DNA of 64,000 nucleotides from Corynebacterium aurimucosum ATCC 700975 (GCF_000022905.1 NC_012590.1:2604001-2668000); one strand, 5' to 3'; shown: positions 37,726 to 46,760, counted from the first letter of the stretch. The notes: generated by a model from the letters alone, not told the origin. Translations and numbers: made by a program.

Positions 37726-39432
37726 GTGAACTCACTACTTCTCGTCTTTATCGGACTCGCCATGATGCTGGCGGGGTACTTGCTGTACTCGCGCTTCCTC
37801 GCATCGAAGGTGTACCAACTCTCCGAGGGTTTCTCCACGCCCTCCCACACCATGGAAGATGGCGTCGACTACGTCCCCACCAACAAGTACGTGCTGTGGG
37901 GCCACCACTTCACCTCGGTTGCGGGCGCGGCTCCCATCATCGGCCCCGCCGTCGCCGTGATTTGGGGCTGGCTACCGGCCTTCCTCTGGGTCACGCTGGG
38001 CACGGTCTTCTTCGCCGGAATGCATGACTTGGGCGCGCTGTGGGCTTCCCAGCGCCACCGCGGGCAGTCCATCGGTACCCTCTCCGGGCGGTATATCGGC
38101 GCCCGCGGGCGTGCGCTCTTCCTCGTCGTGATCTTCTTGCTGCTGCTCATGGTCAACGCGGCCTTCGCCGTGGTCATCTCCAACCTGCTGATTTCCACGC
38201 CCACCGCCGTCATCCCCACCTGGGGCGCTATCCTCGTCGCTTTGCTGATCGGCCAAGCTATTTACCGCTTCCGGTGGAACCTGACCATCGTCTCCATCGT
38301 GGGCGTCGCCGCGCTCTACGCGCTAATGATCCTCGGTGACCGCGTCCCGCTGGCACTGCCGGAAACCGTCCTGGGTATCCCGGACCGCGGCGTGTGGATC
38401 ATCCTGCTCTTCGTCTACGCCTTCATCGCCTCCTTGCTGCCGGTGTGGGTCCTGTTGCAGCCGCGTGACTACATCAACGGCCTGCAGCTCTTCGTCGGCC
38501 TCATCATCCTCTACGGCTCTTTCCTCGTCACCCGCCCCGAGGTTGTTGCACCGACCGTGTCGGATCACGTCCCCGACAACACACCAGGCATCTTCCCGCT
38601 GCTCTTCGTCACCATCGCCTGCGGCGCCGTTTCCGGATTCCACGGCGTGGTGAGCTCCGGTACCTCTTCCAAGCAGCTGGATAAGGAAACCGACGCCCGC
38701 TTCGTCGGCTATTTTGGCGCAGTGGGCGAGGGCCTCCTAGCACTGGGCACCATCGTGGCCACCACATCTGGTTTCAAGACCGCCGCCGATTGGGAGGCCG
38801 TCTACAACGAGTGGAACGCCGGCGGCGTCGAGGCCTTCGTGCAGGGCGGCGGAGCCCTCATGAACGAAGGTTTGGGCATCCCTACTTCGCTCTCCGCCAC
38901 CATCCTGGCCACCATGGCCGTTCTCTTTGCCGCGACGACGATGGACTCCGGCGTGCGCCTGCAGCGCATGGTGGTCTCCGAGGCAGCCGAGCTCATGGGT
39001 ATCAAGCTCAGCGGACTGGTTGCCACCATCATCGCTGTCGGCTGCGCTTTGGGCCTGACCTTCTCCACCGGTGTCGACGGCTCCGGCGGTATGCTCATCT
39101 GGCCACTCTTCGGTACCACCAACCAGCTCATGGCGGGCCTGACGCTGGCTATCATCGTGGTCATCCTGACCCAGCTGCGCCGCCCGACATGGCCAGTGCT
39201 GCTCCCGCTGGTTTTCGTTACCGCCATGTCCCTGTGGGCAGCGGTGCTGCAGCTCAAGACGCTGTTCCAGGCCGGGAACTGGCTCCTGTTGGTTATCGAT
39301 GGCGTCATCATCATCGCCGCTATCTGGGTCATCGCCGAGGCCATCGCCGCCATCTCCCGCGCGCGCACGGCCCCGCAGGTGGTATGGAATGACGAAGACA
39401 TCGAGCCTCCCCTGCCAGTCAATGCTCGATAA
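37726..39432 (+). CDS. cstA: CstA-family pyruvate/peptide transporter
   Basis: 568 residues, ~16 membrane helices. Family signatures: YVPTNKYVLWGHHFTSVAGA, PIIGPAVAVIWGWLPAFLWV, GALWASQRHRGQSIG, and VSGFHGVVSSGTSSKQLDKE. The family includes CstA and BtsT, proton-coupled pyruvate or peptide importers used on carbon limitation. Start GTG 37726 with AGGTGG four bases upstream. The end overlaps the small CC-tail gene by 11 bases, which is also the usual companion (a YjiX-like small protein is absent, see next gene). Confidence 0.94.
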   Translation: MNSLLLVFIGLAMMLAGYLLYSRFLASKVYQLSEGFSTPSHTMEDGVDYVPTNKYVLWGHHFTSVAGAAPIIGPAVAVIWGWLPAFLWVTLGTVFFAGMHDLGALWASQRHRGQSIGTLSGRYIGARGRALFLVVIFLLLLMVNAAFAVVISNLLISTPTAVIPTWGAILVALLIGQAIYRFRWNLTIVSIVGVAALYALMILGDRVPLALPETVLGIPDRGVWIILLFVYAFIASLLPVWVLLQPRDYINGLQLFVGLIILYGSFLVTRPEVVAPTVSDHVPDNTPGIFPLLFVTIACGAVSGFHGVVSSGTSSKQLDKETDARFVGYFGAVGEGLLALGTIVATTSGFKTAADWEAVYNEWNAGGVEAFVQGGGALMNEGLGIPTSLSATILATMAVLFAATTMDSGVRLQRMVVSEAAELMGIKLSGLVATIIAVGCALGLTFSTGVDGSGGMLIWPLFGTTNQLMAGLTLAIIVVILTQLRRPTWPVLLPLVFVTAMSLWAAVLQLKTLFQAGNWLLLVIDGVIIIAAIWVIAEAIAAISRARTAPQVVWNDEDIEPPLPVNAR

Positions 39433-39679
39433 ACTGAAGGCCTTTGGGCGCGGTCTAGACGAGTTCTATTCCGCGCCCTATCGGCGCTCCTTTGCCAAGG
39501 CGCAGCAGGAGGAAGATGATCTTTTCATGCTGTTGGTCCTCTCGGAAGCTCTCGGGCTGCCGAATCCCGCCAGCTACTACACCTTGGAATTGCTGCCGCT
39601 GATGTATGAAGATTTCCACGCCTGGCACACGCGCATGGGCATGGAGCGCTCACCATTGAACGGAATCTCATGTTGTTAG
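39422..39679 (+). CDS. Small protein ending in Cys-Cys (cory-CC-star type)
   Basis: 85 residues, no membrane segment: LDKLKAFGRGLDEFYSAPYR at the start, a helical acidic middle (QEEDDLFMLLVLSEALGLPN), and a tail LNGISCC right at the stop. I recall a family of corynebacterial proteins named for this terminal Cys-Cys. It overlaps cstA by 11 bases and the ArsA-type ATPase by 10 bases, so the three are translationally coupled. A terminal vicinal Cys pair could bind a soft metal or metalloid, be lipid-modified, or be the delivered signal for the ATPase; none is shown. Confidence 0.8.
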   Translation: MLDKLKAFGRGLDEFYSAPYRRSFAKAQQEEDDLFMLLVLSEALGLPNPASYYTLELLPLMYEDFHAWHTRMGMERSPLNGISCC

Positions 39680-40644
39680 CCCCCATCATGTTCTTTGGCG
39701 GCAAGGGCGGGGTGGGTAAGACCACGCTGGCCACCGCCACCGCCCTGCGCCTGGCCCAGGAAGGCAAGCGTGTGCTGCTGGTATCTACGGACCCGGCGCA
39801 CAACCTGGGGCACATCTTTGGCACCACGCTTGGCGACGTCCCCACTACCATCCGCCCCCACTTAAGCGTCATCGAGATCGACCCGGCGCGGGCAACGGAG
39901 GAGCACCTGGAGGGCGTCGCCAAGCAGATGCGTCGGTTCATGCCGGAGCGCCTCCACCGCGAGGTCGGCCGGCACGTGGACCTGGCCCGGCACTCGCCTG
40001 GCACACACGAGGCAGCGATGTTGGAGCGCATCGCGCAGCTCGTCGAAGAGCAGCAGGCTGGTGGGGAGTTTGAGCACATCATCTTCGATACCGCGCCCTC
40101 CGGCCACACCTCGCGACTCATGGCGCTGCCGGAAATCATGGCCGCGTATACCGATGGACTGCTGGCTCGGCGCGAGAAATCCGATAAGTTCGGCGCGGTG
40201 GTGCGCGGCATGACCTCGGCGGAGAAGGCCGTATCCGCCAGCTCGCAGGACCCGGTGGACCGCCGTAACCAGGAGATCCGCTCCACGCTGCTCAAGCGCC
40301 GCCGCCGCTTCGAACGTTTGCGCTCCGAACTTTCCGACGACGCCACCACGTCCTTCTTCCTCGTCCTCACCGCGGATCGCACCCCGGTGCTAGAGACCGC
40401 CGAGTTCTACGCGGAACTGAGTTCCCACGGCGTGCACTGCGGTGGACTGCTGGTCAACCGCCGCACTCCGGAAAGCACGGGAGGGTTTCTTCAACAGCGC
40501 CGCTCCTCGGAGGACGCGGCCCTCGCGCTGCTCGCTGAGAAGCTGCCGGGCCAGCCGGTGCACACCTTGCCTTGGCTGCCGCACGAGGTATCCACCCCCG
40601 AGGCGCTCGCCGCCCTGGCCGCCGAGCTTCCCTTCGGCAGCTAA
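39670..40644 (+). CDS. ArsA/GET3-family ATPase
   Basis: 324 residues. Deviant Walker A FFGGKGGVGKTTLATATALR, switch I VSTDPAHNLGHIFG, switch II IIFDTAPSGHTSRLM. Only one ATPase half, so it would work as a dimer like GET3. The metal-binding Cys pair of GET3 (CxxC) is not seen; one Cys is at VHCGGLLVNRR. The family covers arsenite efflux ATPases and tail-anchored protein chaperones; no ArsB, ArsR or ArsD gene is nearby. The neighbour with the CC tail is the obvious candidate partner. Its TAA stop overlaps the TAG of the convergent LysR gene (CTAA). Confidence 0.9.
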   Translation: MLLAPIMFFGGKGGVGKTTLATATALRLAQEGKRVLLVSTDPAHNLGHIFGTTLGDVPTTIRPHLSVIEIDPARATEEHLEGVAKQMRRFMPERLHREVGRHVDLARHSPGTHEAAMLERIAQLVEEQQAGGEFEHIIFDTAPSGHTSRLMALPEIMAAYTDGLLARREKSDKFGAVVRGMTSAEKAVSASSQDPVDRRNQEIRSTLLKRRRRFERLRSELSDDATTSFFLVLTADRTPVLETAEFYAELSSHGVHCGGLLVNRRTPESTGGFLQQRRSSEDAALALLAEKLPGQPVHTLPWLPHEVSTPEALAALAAELPFGS

Positions 40645-41537
40645 TCGGCCTCGACCAAGCTACTGCCCTCGGCGGTGCGGGCCACCACGAAATCCTTGAA
40701 GTGCTCAACCGGCGGGGCATCATCGCCTTCGCGCCACACCAACCCCAGCTCGCGATAGGCCTCGGGTTCTATGGGAATGAGGTTGCGGGCTTTCAGGTAC
40801 GGGTCATCAAGCGGCAGCAACGCCGATCCCAGTCCGGCGGCCACGAGGCCGGCCACGGTGGTCAGCTCCATGGATTCGAAGACGAGGCGCGGGCTAAAAC
40901 CGGCCTCGCTCGCTAGGGAATCGAGAAGCATGCGTGTTCCATAGCCAGGCAACATGCCGATGAAGGGCTCATCGCGAAAGTCTTCCATGCGCACACTGTT
41001 TCTTCCGGCAGCCCAATGCCCTTCCGGCACCGCGAGTCCGAGTCTTTGCAGCTTGAGCTGGTGCCAGCCCAGCGGGCCCGGGCTTATAGGCCGGGGACCG
41101 ACGAGCGCCAAGTCGGATTCGCCGGCCGCTACTCTGTCCACGAGCTCGCGGGCCGCGCCCTGGTGCAGGCGAATATCCACGTGGGGGTGCCTGGCGCGAT
41201 AGGCCTTGAGCAGCTCCGGAACCATCCACGTGCCGAGGGAATGCATGAAATCGAGGCGCACGGTGCCGCGCTCCGGATCCATAAGTCGGGAGACGGCATC
41301 GCGCGCGGCGGCTTCCGACAAGAGCATCCGCCGCGCATGGTCCACGAAGGCCCGGCCGCGCGCATTGAGCCGCAGGCGTCGGCCGCTGCGCTCAAAAAGG
41401 CTGGCCCCCACGGCCGTCTCGATACGCTGAACGCGGCGGGTCAACGCGGATTGGGAGAGCCCGAGGGAGTCGGCAGCGGCGCCGACGAGGCCATGGTCGG
41501 CCACGGCGACGACTCCGCGGACATCCTCCAGATTCAT
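40641..41537 (-). CDS. LysR-family transcriptional regulator
   Basis: 298 residues. N-terminal HTH (MNLEDVRGVVAVADHGLVGA, LSQSALTRRVQRIETAVGAS) and a periplasmic-binding-like effector domain with SLGTWMVPELLKAYRARHPH. Divergent from an MFS exporter gene with 70 bp between, the classic arrangement for a regulator of that exporter. ATG at 41537 is preferred over one two codons earlier. Effector unknown. Confidence 0.9.
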   Translation of the reverse strand: MNLEDVRGVVAVADHGLVGAAADSLGLSQSALTRRVQRIETAVGASLFERSGRRLRLNARGRAFVDHARRMLLSEAAARDAVSRLMDPERGTVRLDFMHSLGTWMVPELLKAYRARHPHVDIRLHQGAARELVDRVAAGESDLALVGPRPISPGPLGWHQLKLQRLGLAVPEGHWAAGRNSVRMEDFRDEPFIGMLPGYGTRMLLDSLASEAGFSPRLVFESMELTTVAGLVAAGLGSALLPLDDPYLKARNLIPIEPEAYRELGLVWREGDDAPPVEHFKDFVVARTAEGSSLVEAD

Positions 41538-41554
41538 GCACACCTCGCATGGCT

Positions 41555-41582
41555 TATGTAACTTTCGGACATTTTACACATA
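41555..41582. promoter_or_regulatory. Candidate LysR operator
   Basis: TATGT (41555-41559) and ACATA (41578-41582) flank an AT-rich stretch with TAA...TTA symmetry (TATGTAA / TTACACATA) between the divergent LysR and MFS starts. T-N11-A type half-sites are plausible. Confidence 0.45.
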
Positions 41583-41607
41583 ATCCGCGCTAGGCCATGC
41601 TTGGTGC

Positions 41608-42759
41608 ATGACCAGAACGCGGCGCGCCACCATTGCCATGCTCTTCGTGGGCCTGGCAATTTTTTCTTGCCTCTACCCCACCCAAGCCATGCTGCCTACC
41701 CTGGTGGAGGACATGGGCATGTCCCCCACGGAAGCCGCCATGACCATTTCCGCGGCCACGGGTGCCCTGGCTATTTGCGTCATCCCCGTGTCCATCATCT
41801 CCGAGCGCATCGGCCGCGGAAAACTGCTGCTCGTGTCCACCATCGCGGCCACGCTCATCGGCATGCTCGTTCCGCTGGCCCCCAATCCAGAGATCCTCAT
41901 CGCCACCCGCGCGCTCCAGGGGGCCGTCATCGCCGGCGCGCCCGCTACCGCCATGGCCTGGATCTCAGAGGAACTGGAAAGCTCTTACGTCGCCCGCGCC
42001 ATGGGCTTGTATATCGCCGGCACCACCATCGGTGGGCTCACCGGCCGCCTCATCCCCACCGGGCTGCTCGAGCTCACATCCTGGCGCTGGGCTCTAGCGG
42101 GCTCCAGCCTGGTCACGCTCATCCTCGCTATTATCGCCGCTATTTTGCTGCCCTACCAGCAGAATTTCACGCCCAAGGAAATCCACTTTCGATCAGAGCT
42201 GCGCGCGATTTTTCGCCATGCCCGGGATATCCGCCTTATCCCCTTGTTCATCGTGGCTTTCGTGGCGATGGGTACCTTCGTCTCCCTCTATAACTTCCTA
42301 GCTTTCAGGCTCATCGACCACTTCCATCTCTCGCCGGGCTTGGCCGGCTTGGTCTTCCTCTTCTACCTCACCGGAACGTGGTCCTCGGCGCGCGCTGGCC
42401 GGCTGGTTAGCCAAGTGGGCCACGCCAACACCTTGCTGCTGTCGTGCCTGCTTTTTGCCGTGGGCATCGCGCTCTGCATGGGGTCGCTCATCCCCACCCT
42501 GTTGGGCATCGTGCTCTTCACCATCGGCTTCTTCGCCGCGCACTCTACTGCCTCGGGCTGGGTGGGCCACATCGCTACCCATGACCGTGCGGAGGCTTCC
42601 AGCCTTTATGTCTTCTTCTATTACCTCGGCAGCTCCATCCTGGGCGCGCTGGCCGGCGTGCTCTTTGATTCCCTGTCGTGGACCGGCTTCATCGCCGTCT
42701 ACGCTGCCCTCGCCGCTGGTATCGCGCTGCTGAGTTGGATGGTGAGAAAAACCGGATAA
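41608..42759 (+). CDS. MFS transporter, probable drug/metabolite exporter
   Basis: 383 residues, 12 predicted helices. The A-loop motif between helices 2 and 3 is SERIGRGKLLLVSTIAATLI, and helix 1 reads LFVGLAIFSCLYPTQAMLPT, resembling the YnfM/arabinose-efflux branch. Controlled in all likelihood by the divergent LysR protein. Substrate unknown. The next gene starts only 11 bases after its stop. Confidence 0.88.
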   Translation: MTRTRRATIAMLFVGLAIFSCLYPTQAMLPTLVEDMGMSPTEAAMTISAATGALAICVIPVSIISERIGRGKLLLVSTIAATLIGMLVPLAPNPEILIATRALQGAVIAGAPATAMAWISEELESSYVARAMGLYIAGTTIGGLTGRLIPTGLLELTSWRWALAGSSLVTLILAIIAAILLPYQQNFTPKEIHFRSELRAIFRHARDIRLIPLFIVAFVAMGTFVSLYNFLAFRLIDHFHLSPGLAGLVFLFYLTGTWSSARAGRLVSQVGHANTLLLSCLLFAVGIALCMGSLIPTLLGIVLFTIGFFAAHSTASGWVGHIATHDRAEASSLYVFFYYLGSSILGALAGVLFDSLSWTGFIAVYAALAAGIALLSWMVRKTG

Positions 42760-42770
42760 ACTCGTGTTTT

Positions 42771-44063
42771 ATGGATAAGTGGTCGTCGCGCACGTGGCAC
42801 AGGAAAGCATCCCGCCCTGTCAGCCTGTGGATGATGGTTTTTCTTCTCGCGGGCGCAATCCATACCTTTATCCCGAACTACCGTTGGGTCCTCATCCACC
42901 TTTTCACGCTGGGCATCCTCAGCAACAGCATCGTGGTGTGGTCCCAGCACCTCACCGAAAAATTCGTGCAGCTCAAAGTTCCGATGTCGGCCCGCCCGAG
43001 GCAGCTCGCACGCATCTATCTGCTGAACACAGGCGTTATCTTCACCCTCGTGGGTCAGCTTCTTACCGAATTCTGGGATCTGCACTGGGTACTCACGCAG
43101 ATCGGCGCCACACTTGTGGCTCTTGCGGTGTCCTGGCACGGGATGACCCTCTTTATGTTGTGGCGCCGCGCGGAATCCAAACGATTCCGTCCCGTCGTTG
43201 CCGCTTACGTGGCCTCAGCCCTCTTCCTTGCCGTGGGTGCTTGTCTCGGCGCTTTCCTCGCAACGCATCCCTCCCATCCGCGCCTGCTCATCGCGCACGT
43301 GGCCGCCAATATTGGCGGCTTCGTGGGTCTAGCGGCGGCCGGTTCACTCACCATCTTGTTCCCGTCCATCTGGCGCACCAAAGGAATCAATCCGCGCATG
43401 GGCCTAAGCTTTACCCTGCTGGGCCTGGGCGTCATCGCCACTCTGGTGGGCAGCATCTGGAATATTCCGCAGGTAGGCCTCATCCTCTACTGCCTGGGCT
43501 GGGCGCTCAGCCTGCAGGGCTGGCTAGTCAACGTCCTCACCGTGCTCCATGACCCGCGCGGACGCATTAGCTTCCCGGCACTTTCCGTGCTCTTTTCCTC
43601 TTTCTGGCTGCTCGGCGGTCTGATCTATTTCACCACCCAGCACTTCTTCTCCAGCGAGCCAAAGATTCCCATGCTCGCGCTCGTCGTAGGCTTTGGCGCT
43701 CAACTGCTCATCGGCGTCATGGGCTACATGCTCCCGACCACTATGGGCGGCGGCCCCTCAGCGGTGCGAGCTGGCCTGCGCGAGTATAACCGCTGGGGCC
43801 TGGGGCGCTCCGTCTTCGTTAATGGCGGACTCGCCCTGTGGCTAGCCACCTCTAGTTCCCTCACCATGGTTGCTGCCTCGCTGCTCTGCCTTGGTTCCCT
43901 GGCCGTCTTCCCCATCCTCACCGCCCGCGCGGTCAAGGCCCAGAAAGCCGTGCTGCTCAAGAAGGCTGAAGGTCCAGCCCCGACGAACACCACAGACTGG
44001 GACCAGGCCTGGGTGGCCCTTGCGGTGCTCATCATCCTCGGCGGTATCAGCCTCATTGTGTAG
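42771..44063 (+). CDS. Polytopic membrane protein, possibly haem- or copper-related
   Basis: 430 residues, ~11-12 helices. The arrangement of intramembrane His (IHTFIPNYRWVLIHLFTLGI, VVWSQHLTEKF, VSWHGMTLFML, LLIAHVAANIGG) and GYMLPTTMGGGPSAVR resembles the membrane part of actinobacterial multicopper-oxidase/NnrS-like proteins. No copper-oxidase domain is attached. It is 11 bases behind the MFS gene, so likely one transcript. Family assignment is tentative. Confidence 0.6.
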   Translation: MDKWSSRTWHRKASRPVSLWMMVFLLAGAIHTFIPNYRWVLIHLFTLGILSNSIVVWSQHLTEKFVQLKVPMSARPRQLARIYLLNTGVIFTLVGQLLTEFWDLHWVLTQIGATLVALAVSWHGMTLFMLWRRAESKRFRPVVAAYVASALFLAVGACLGAFLATHPSHPRLLIAHVAANIGGFVGLAAAGSLTILFPSIWRTKGINPRMGLSFTLLGLGVIATLVGSIWNIPQVGLILYCLGWALSLQGWLVNVLTVLHDPRGRISFPALSVLFSSFWLLGGLIYFTTQHFFSSEPKIPMLALVVGFGAQLLIGVMGYMLPTTMGGGPSAVRAGLREYNRWGLGRSVFVNGGLALWLATSSSLTMVAASLLCLGSLAVFPILTARAVKAQKAVLLKKAEGPAPTNTTDWDQAWVALAVLIILGGISLIV

Positions 44064-44065
44064 AT

Positions 44066-44162
44066 CCCCAGACCTGAAACCCGCAACCTCCTGCGTGAGC
44101 GGTGGGCGTCGGCAAGCGCTTGGCGACGCCCCACCTGCAGGTTGCGGGTTTCAGGTCTGGGG
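44066..44162. repeat. Large perfect inverted repeat (24-bp arms) with inner hairpin
   Basis: 44066-44089 and 44139-44162 are exact reverse complements (arms begin CCCCAGACCTGAAACCCGCA). Between them GTGGGCGTCG pairs with CGACGCCCCAC, one base bulged, around ~12 bases. It begins 3 bases after the membrane-protein stop codon and ends 30 bases before the convergent nuclease gene's stop. Confidence 0.9.
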
Positions 44163-44191
44163 GTGTGCAAACAGGAGATAAGGCGGGCCTG

Positions 44192-45628
44192 CTAGGGCTC
44201 GAGGGGTAATACTCCCGGCGCGTCATCGGACATCCACTCTCGGACGGCGTGGGTAGCGCGCACATCGCCCGCGTTATAGCGCAGAATTTGCGCACGCGCG
44301 TCTGTGTCACCGGCAAGTGCGGCGCGGCGGGCATTAACGGATTCCTCGCCGTCAAACTCTTCCGGCCATTCGAAGCCCGCAACCGGTGCCACGGTCTTCA
44401 GACCCAGCCCCGCAGTACCGGCGAAACTGCGCCTGACGTGGACGAACATATCTACCCATTCTTCCGAGGAGATGAACTCTTCCACCTCCTGCAGGTTCGG
44501 TGTAGAAAAGCGCTGGGCGGATCTGCGCATCCAATGGTTCTCACCGTGGGCGGAGTAGCAGTAGGCTGCGAAGGTCTTTCCAGCCGCATGTGCCTCAGCA
44601 CGCACCCCCATGAGCCACTCCCAGAACTCGGCAAAATTTTCCGCCTCCGCGCGGCCACCGAGCGGTTCCCATGTAACGAATGAATGGTACTCACCGTCCA
44701 GGAGCGCACCCCAGAGGTATGCGCCTTGATCCAGGTAGGCCTCCATGTCGACATCAACTTCGACATCCGCTCGGGGAACACTAACCCGTTCGCGGCGCAA
44801 CAGTGGGATGTCTTCGCGCCAGGCAGCGGCGAGGGCGGAGGGGGCGCCGAGAGAGGCGTCGATAAGCCCTTGCACCGTCGTGATGCCACGCTCGCGGTAG
44901 GGGTTAGCGCGATCGCCCGGCAGGAAGAGGGAGATATCATCGCGGGCTTCGAGCTCCTCCCGGCACAAGGGCCAAAAGCGGCAGGAGGCGCACTCTTTGA
45001 CGCGGCGCGGCCCAGAGGGGAGCGGCTGCGCCAACGCCTCATCGATGGCGAAACGCGAGGTATCCGTGACAAAAGCCTGGCTGCGGTCCTGGCCAATCGC
45101 CGCGCCCCTGCCAGAGTTCAAGCCCACTTCTTCCAGGCCCCGCGCGGCCAAGGCCAAACGGTAGCCGTCGACGGCATGGTGTCGAATTTTGTATTTCGCC
45201 GGGAGCGGCTCACTCAACCCCAAGCGGTGGGTGGGAACAACCAGCGTGCGCGATCCCTCGTGCGGGCGGGCCACGCGGTGATCGGAGACGATGACAGGGC
45301 TGTATTTATCCCCGTCACGCACGAGGAGCTCCACACGCACCATCCATTCGGAGGTCGAAAAGACCGCGTTTGTGATGTGCGTATAGCCGCGAACAAGTGC
45401 TTCCAGCGTGGCAAGCGCCCGCTCGAAATCATCCCCCTCCAGGTCGATCCGGCGGAACCGGCCCGGCCCCTTTTTGGGGAGGCGGCTAAGTGCAGCATCA
45501 ATGGCCGCGGCGTGGCGCTCCGCCCGGGCTTGGCTCACCGCGGTGCGTGGGATCTCAGGATGCGCGCGGCGCTGCACTAAGCGATAACGGCAGCCCACAA
45601 GATCCGTGGCAACGAGCACATCCTTCAC
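44192..45628 (-). CDS. TM0106-family RecB-like nuclease with C-terminal RNase-H-like domain
   Basis: 478 residues. The N-terminal part resembles a RecB/Cas4-type nuclease: FAIDEALAQ ... ECASCRFWPLCREELEARDD carries a Cys cluster that could hold an Fe-S cluster. The C-terminal part is an RNase-H/DEDD-like domain: EVDVDMEAYLDQGAYLWG, YCYSAHGENHWM, RYNAGDVRATHAVREW, with Asp/Glu in the expected places. Members occur alone in actinobacteria without CRISPR; the role is probably DNA repair. No partner gene is evident. Confidence 0.85.
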   Translation of the reverse strand: MKDVLVATDLVGCRYRLVQRRAHPEIPRTAVSQARAERHAAAIDAALSRLPKKGPGRFRRIDLEGDDFERALATLEALVRGYTHITNAVFSTSEWMVRVELLVRDGDKYSPVIVSDHRVARPHEGSRTLVVPTHRLGLSEPLPAKYKIRHHAVDGYRLALAARGLEEVGLNSGRGAAIGQDRSQAFVTDTSRFAIDEALAQPLPSGPRRVKECASCRFWPLCREELEARDDISLFLPGDRANPYRERGITTVQGLIDASLGAPSALAAAWREDIPLLRRERVSVPRADVEVDVDMEAYLDQGAYLWGALLDGEYHSFVTWEPLGGRAEAENFAEFWEWLMGVRAEAHAAGKTFAAYCYSAHGENHWMRRSAQRFSTPNLQEVEEFISSEEWVDMFVHVRRSFAGTAGLGLKTVAPVAGFEWPEEFDGEESVNARRAALAGDTDARAQILRYNAGDVRATHAVREWMSDDAPGVLPLEP

Positions 45629-45704
45629 AGCAGGTGAGCTTAGTAGACCACCTTGCTAGAGTTGTAGCGAGACCCTAAAGATAGCTAAATAAAAGGACGT
45701 TTCA

Positions 45705-46337
45705 ATGGGCATTATGAAGAAGATCCGCAAGGCCCGCCGTGAGGCCCGCGCTGAGATCAAGGCCGCTAAGACCCGCGCAAAGGCAGAGGTCAAGGCTGCG
45801 GATAAGGCCAAGCACCGCCAACAAAAGCTGTTGGCTAGGCAAGAGAAGGCGCTTATCAAGTCTGAGGAAAAGGGCCTGAAGAATCGCCGCAAGCACGAGT
45901 ACAAAATGGCCAAGAAGGAACTCGAACGCATTAAGCAGGGCCGCTTTAATAAGAACAACGTCAAGCGTTATGCCGGCGCCCTGCGTACCGCAGCACCTCT
46001 TCTTTTGCCGCTGCTTTACCGCGGCATCACCGCTGCCCAGCGCGAGGTGGAGAAGAAGCGCGCGCAGAAGGCCGGAGTCAGCGCTGAGCAGCTAGCGTCC
46101 TTCTCCGGTCACGGCGCGCCGCTCAAGGCCCGCACGGCTGGCATCCGCAACTCCCTCAAGGACGCGCAGCTTCCCGCTGGCTTCAAGCGCGACGTCAAGG
46201 AGCGCCTCAACGAGCTTGACTCCGCGATTGACAATGCCGAGTACATGACCGACCAACAGCGTCAGCGCGCGCACCGCTCCATCTCCGGAGAGATCGACTC
46301 GCTGAACGAGGAAATCCAGTCCAAGCTGCGCGCTTAG
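45705..46337 (+). CDS. Coiled-coil protein (DUF6474-type)
   Basis: 210 residues. Residues 1-90 are an extremely basic Ala/Lys/Arg coiled coil (KKIRKARREARAEIKAAKTR). One short hydrophobic stretch (LRTAAPLLLPLLYRGIT) and an acidic helical tail follow. AAAGGA lies seven bases before the ATG. The gene is followed by the Lsr2-type gene. A nucleic-acid- or envelope-associated role is possible; function unknown. Confidence 0.7.
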   Translation: MGIMKKIRKARREARAEIKAAKTRAKAEVKAADKAKHRQQKLLARQEKALIKSEEKGLKNRRKHEYKMAKKELERIKQGRFNKNNVKRYAGALRTAAPLLLPLLYRGITAAQREVEKKRAQKAGVSAEQLASFSGHGAPLKARTAGIRNSLKDAQLPAGFKRDVKERLNELDSAIDNAEYMTDQQRQRAHRSISGEIDSLNEEIQSKLRA

Positions 46338-46442
46338 CCTTGTGGCGCGCACGCTCTTACCTCCAGGCCGCACTTACCTTCCCCCGGGCGGGGAGGGCAG
46401 CCGTCGCGGCGCATCATCATTGTTAAGCCAGAATGGAGATTC

Positions 46443-46760
46443 ATGGCCCGCCGCGAAATCACCCAATTCTTTGACGATATCGATAACAAGCCCCTCAGCG
46501 AGGAAGAGCTGATCGTCATCCGCTTTAGCGTTGACGGTAAGGACTATCTCCTCGACGTGTCCCAGGACAACGCCGACAAGTTCCACGCGGCACTGGAACC
46601 CTTCGTGAAAGCTGCCCGCCACCCCGTCAAAAAGGACACCCGCCGCTATAAGCCGGCCGATGTCCGCGTGTGGGCCGCCAAGCACGGCTATCAAGTAGCT
46701 GAGCGCGGCAAAATCCCCAACGATGTCATCTTGGCGTACCGCAACGCCAACAATCTTTAA
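46443..46760 (+). CDS. Lsr2-family nucleoid-associated protein
   Basis: 105 residues. The N-terminal dimerization part contains VIRFSVDGKDYLLDVSQDNA; the C-terminal DNA-binding part is PADVRVWAAKHGYQVAERGK followed by IPNDVILAYR. In canonical Lsr2 the minor-groove hook is RGR; here it reads RGK. These proteins bridge AT-rich DNA and silence foreign genes; in C. glutamicum the relative CgpS silences prophage. Its TAA stop overlaps the hrrA stop (TTAA). Confidence 0.88.
   Translation: MARREITQFFDDIDNKPLSEEELIVIRFSVDGKDYLLDVSQDNADKFHAALEPFVKAARHPVKKDTRRYKPADVRVWAAKHGYQVAERGKIPNDVILAYRNANNL

Noticed and set aside
39670..40644. Arsenic-resistance operon
   Set aside because: Apart from the ATPase there is no arsB, arsR, arsD or functional arsC; the ArsC-like protein at 8424 has no cysteine and is 31 kb away.
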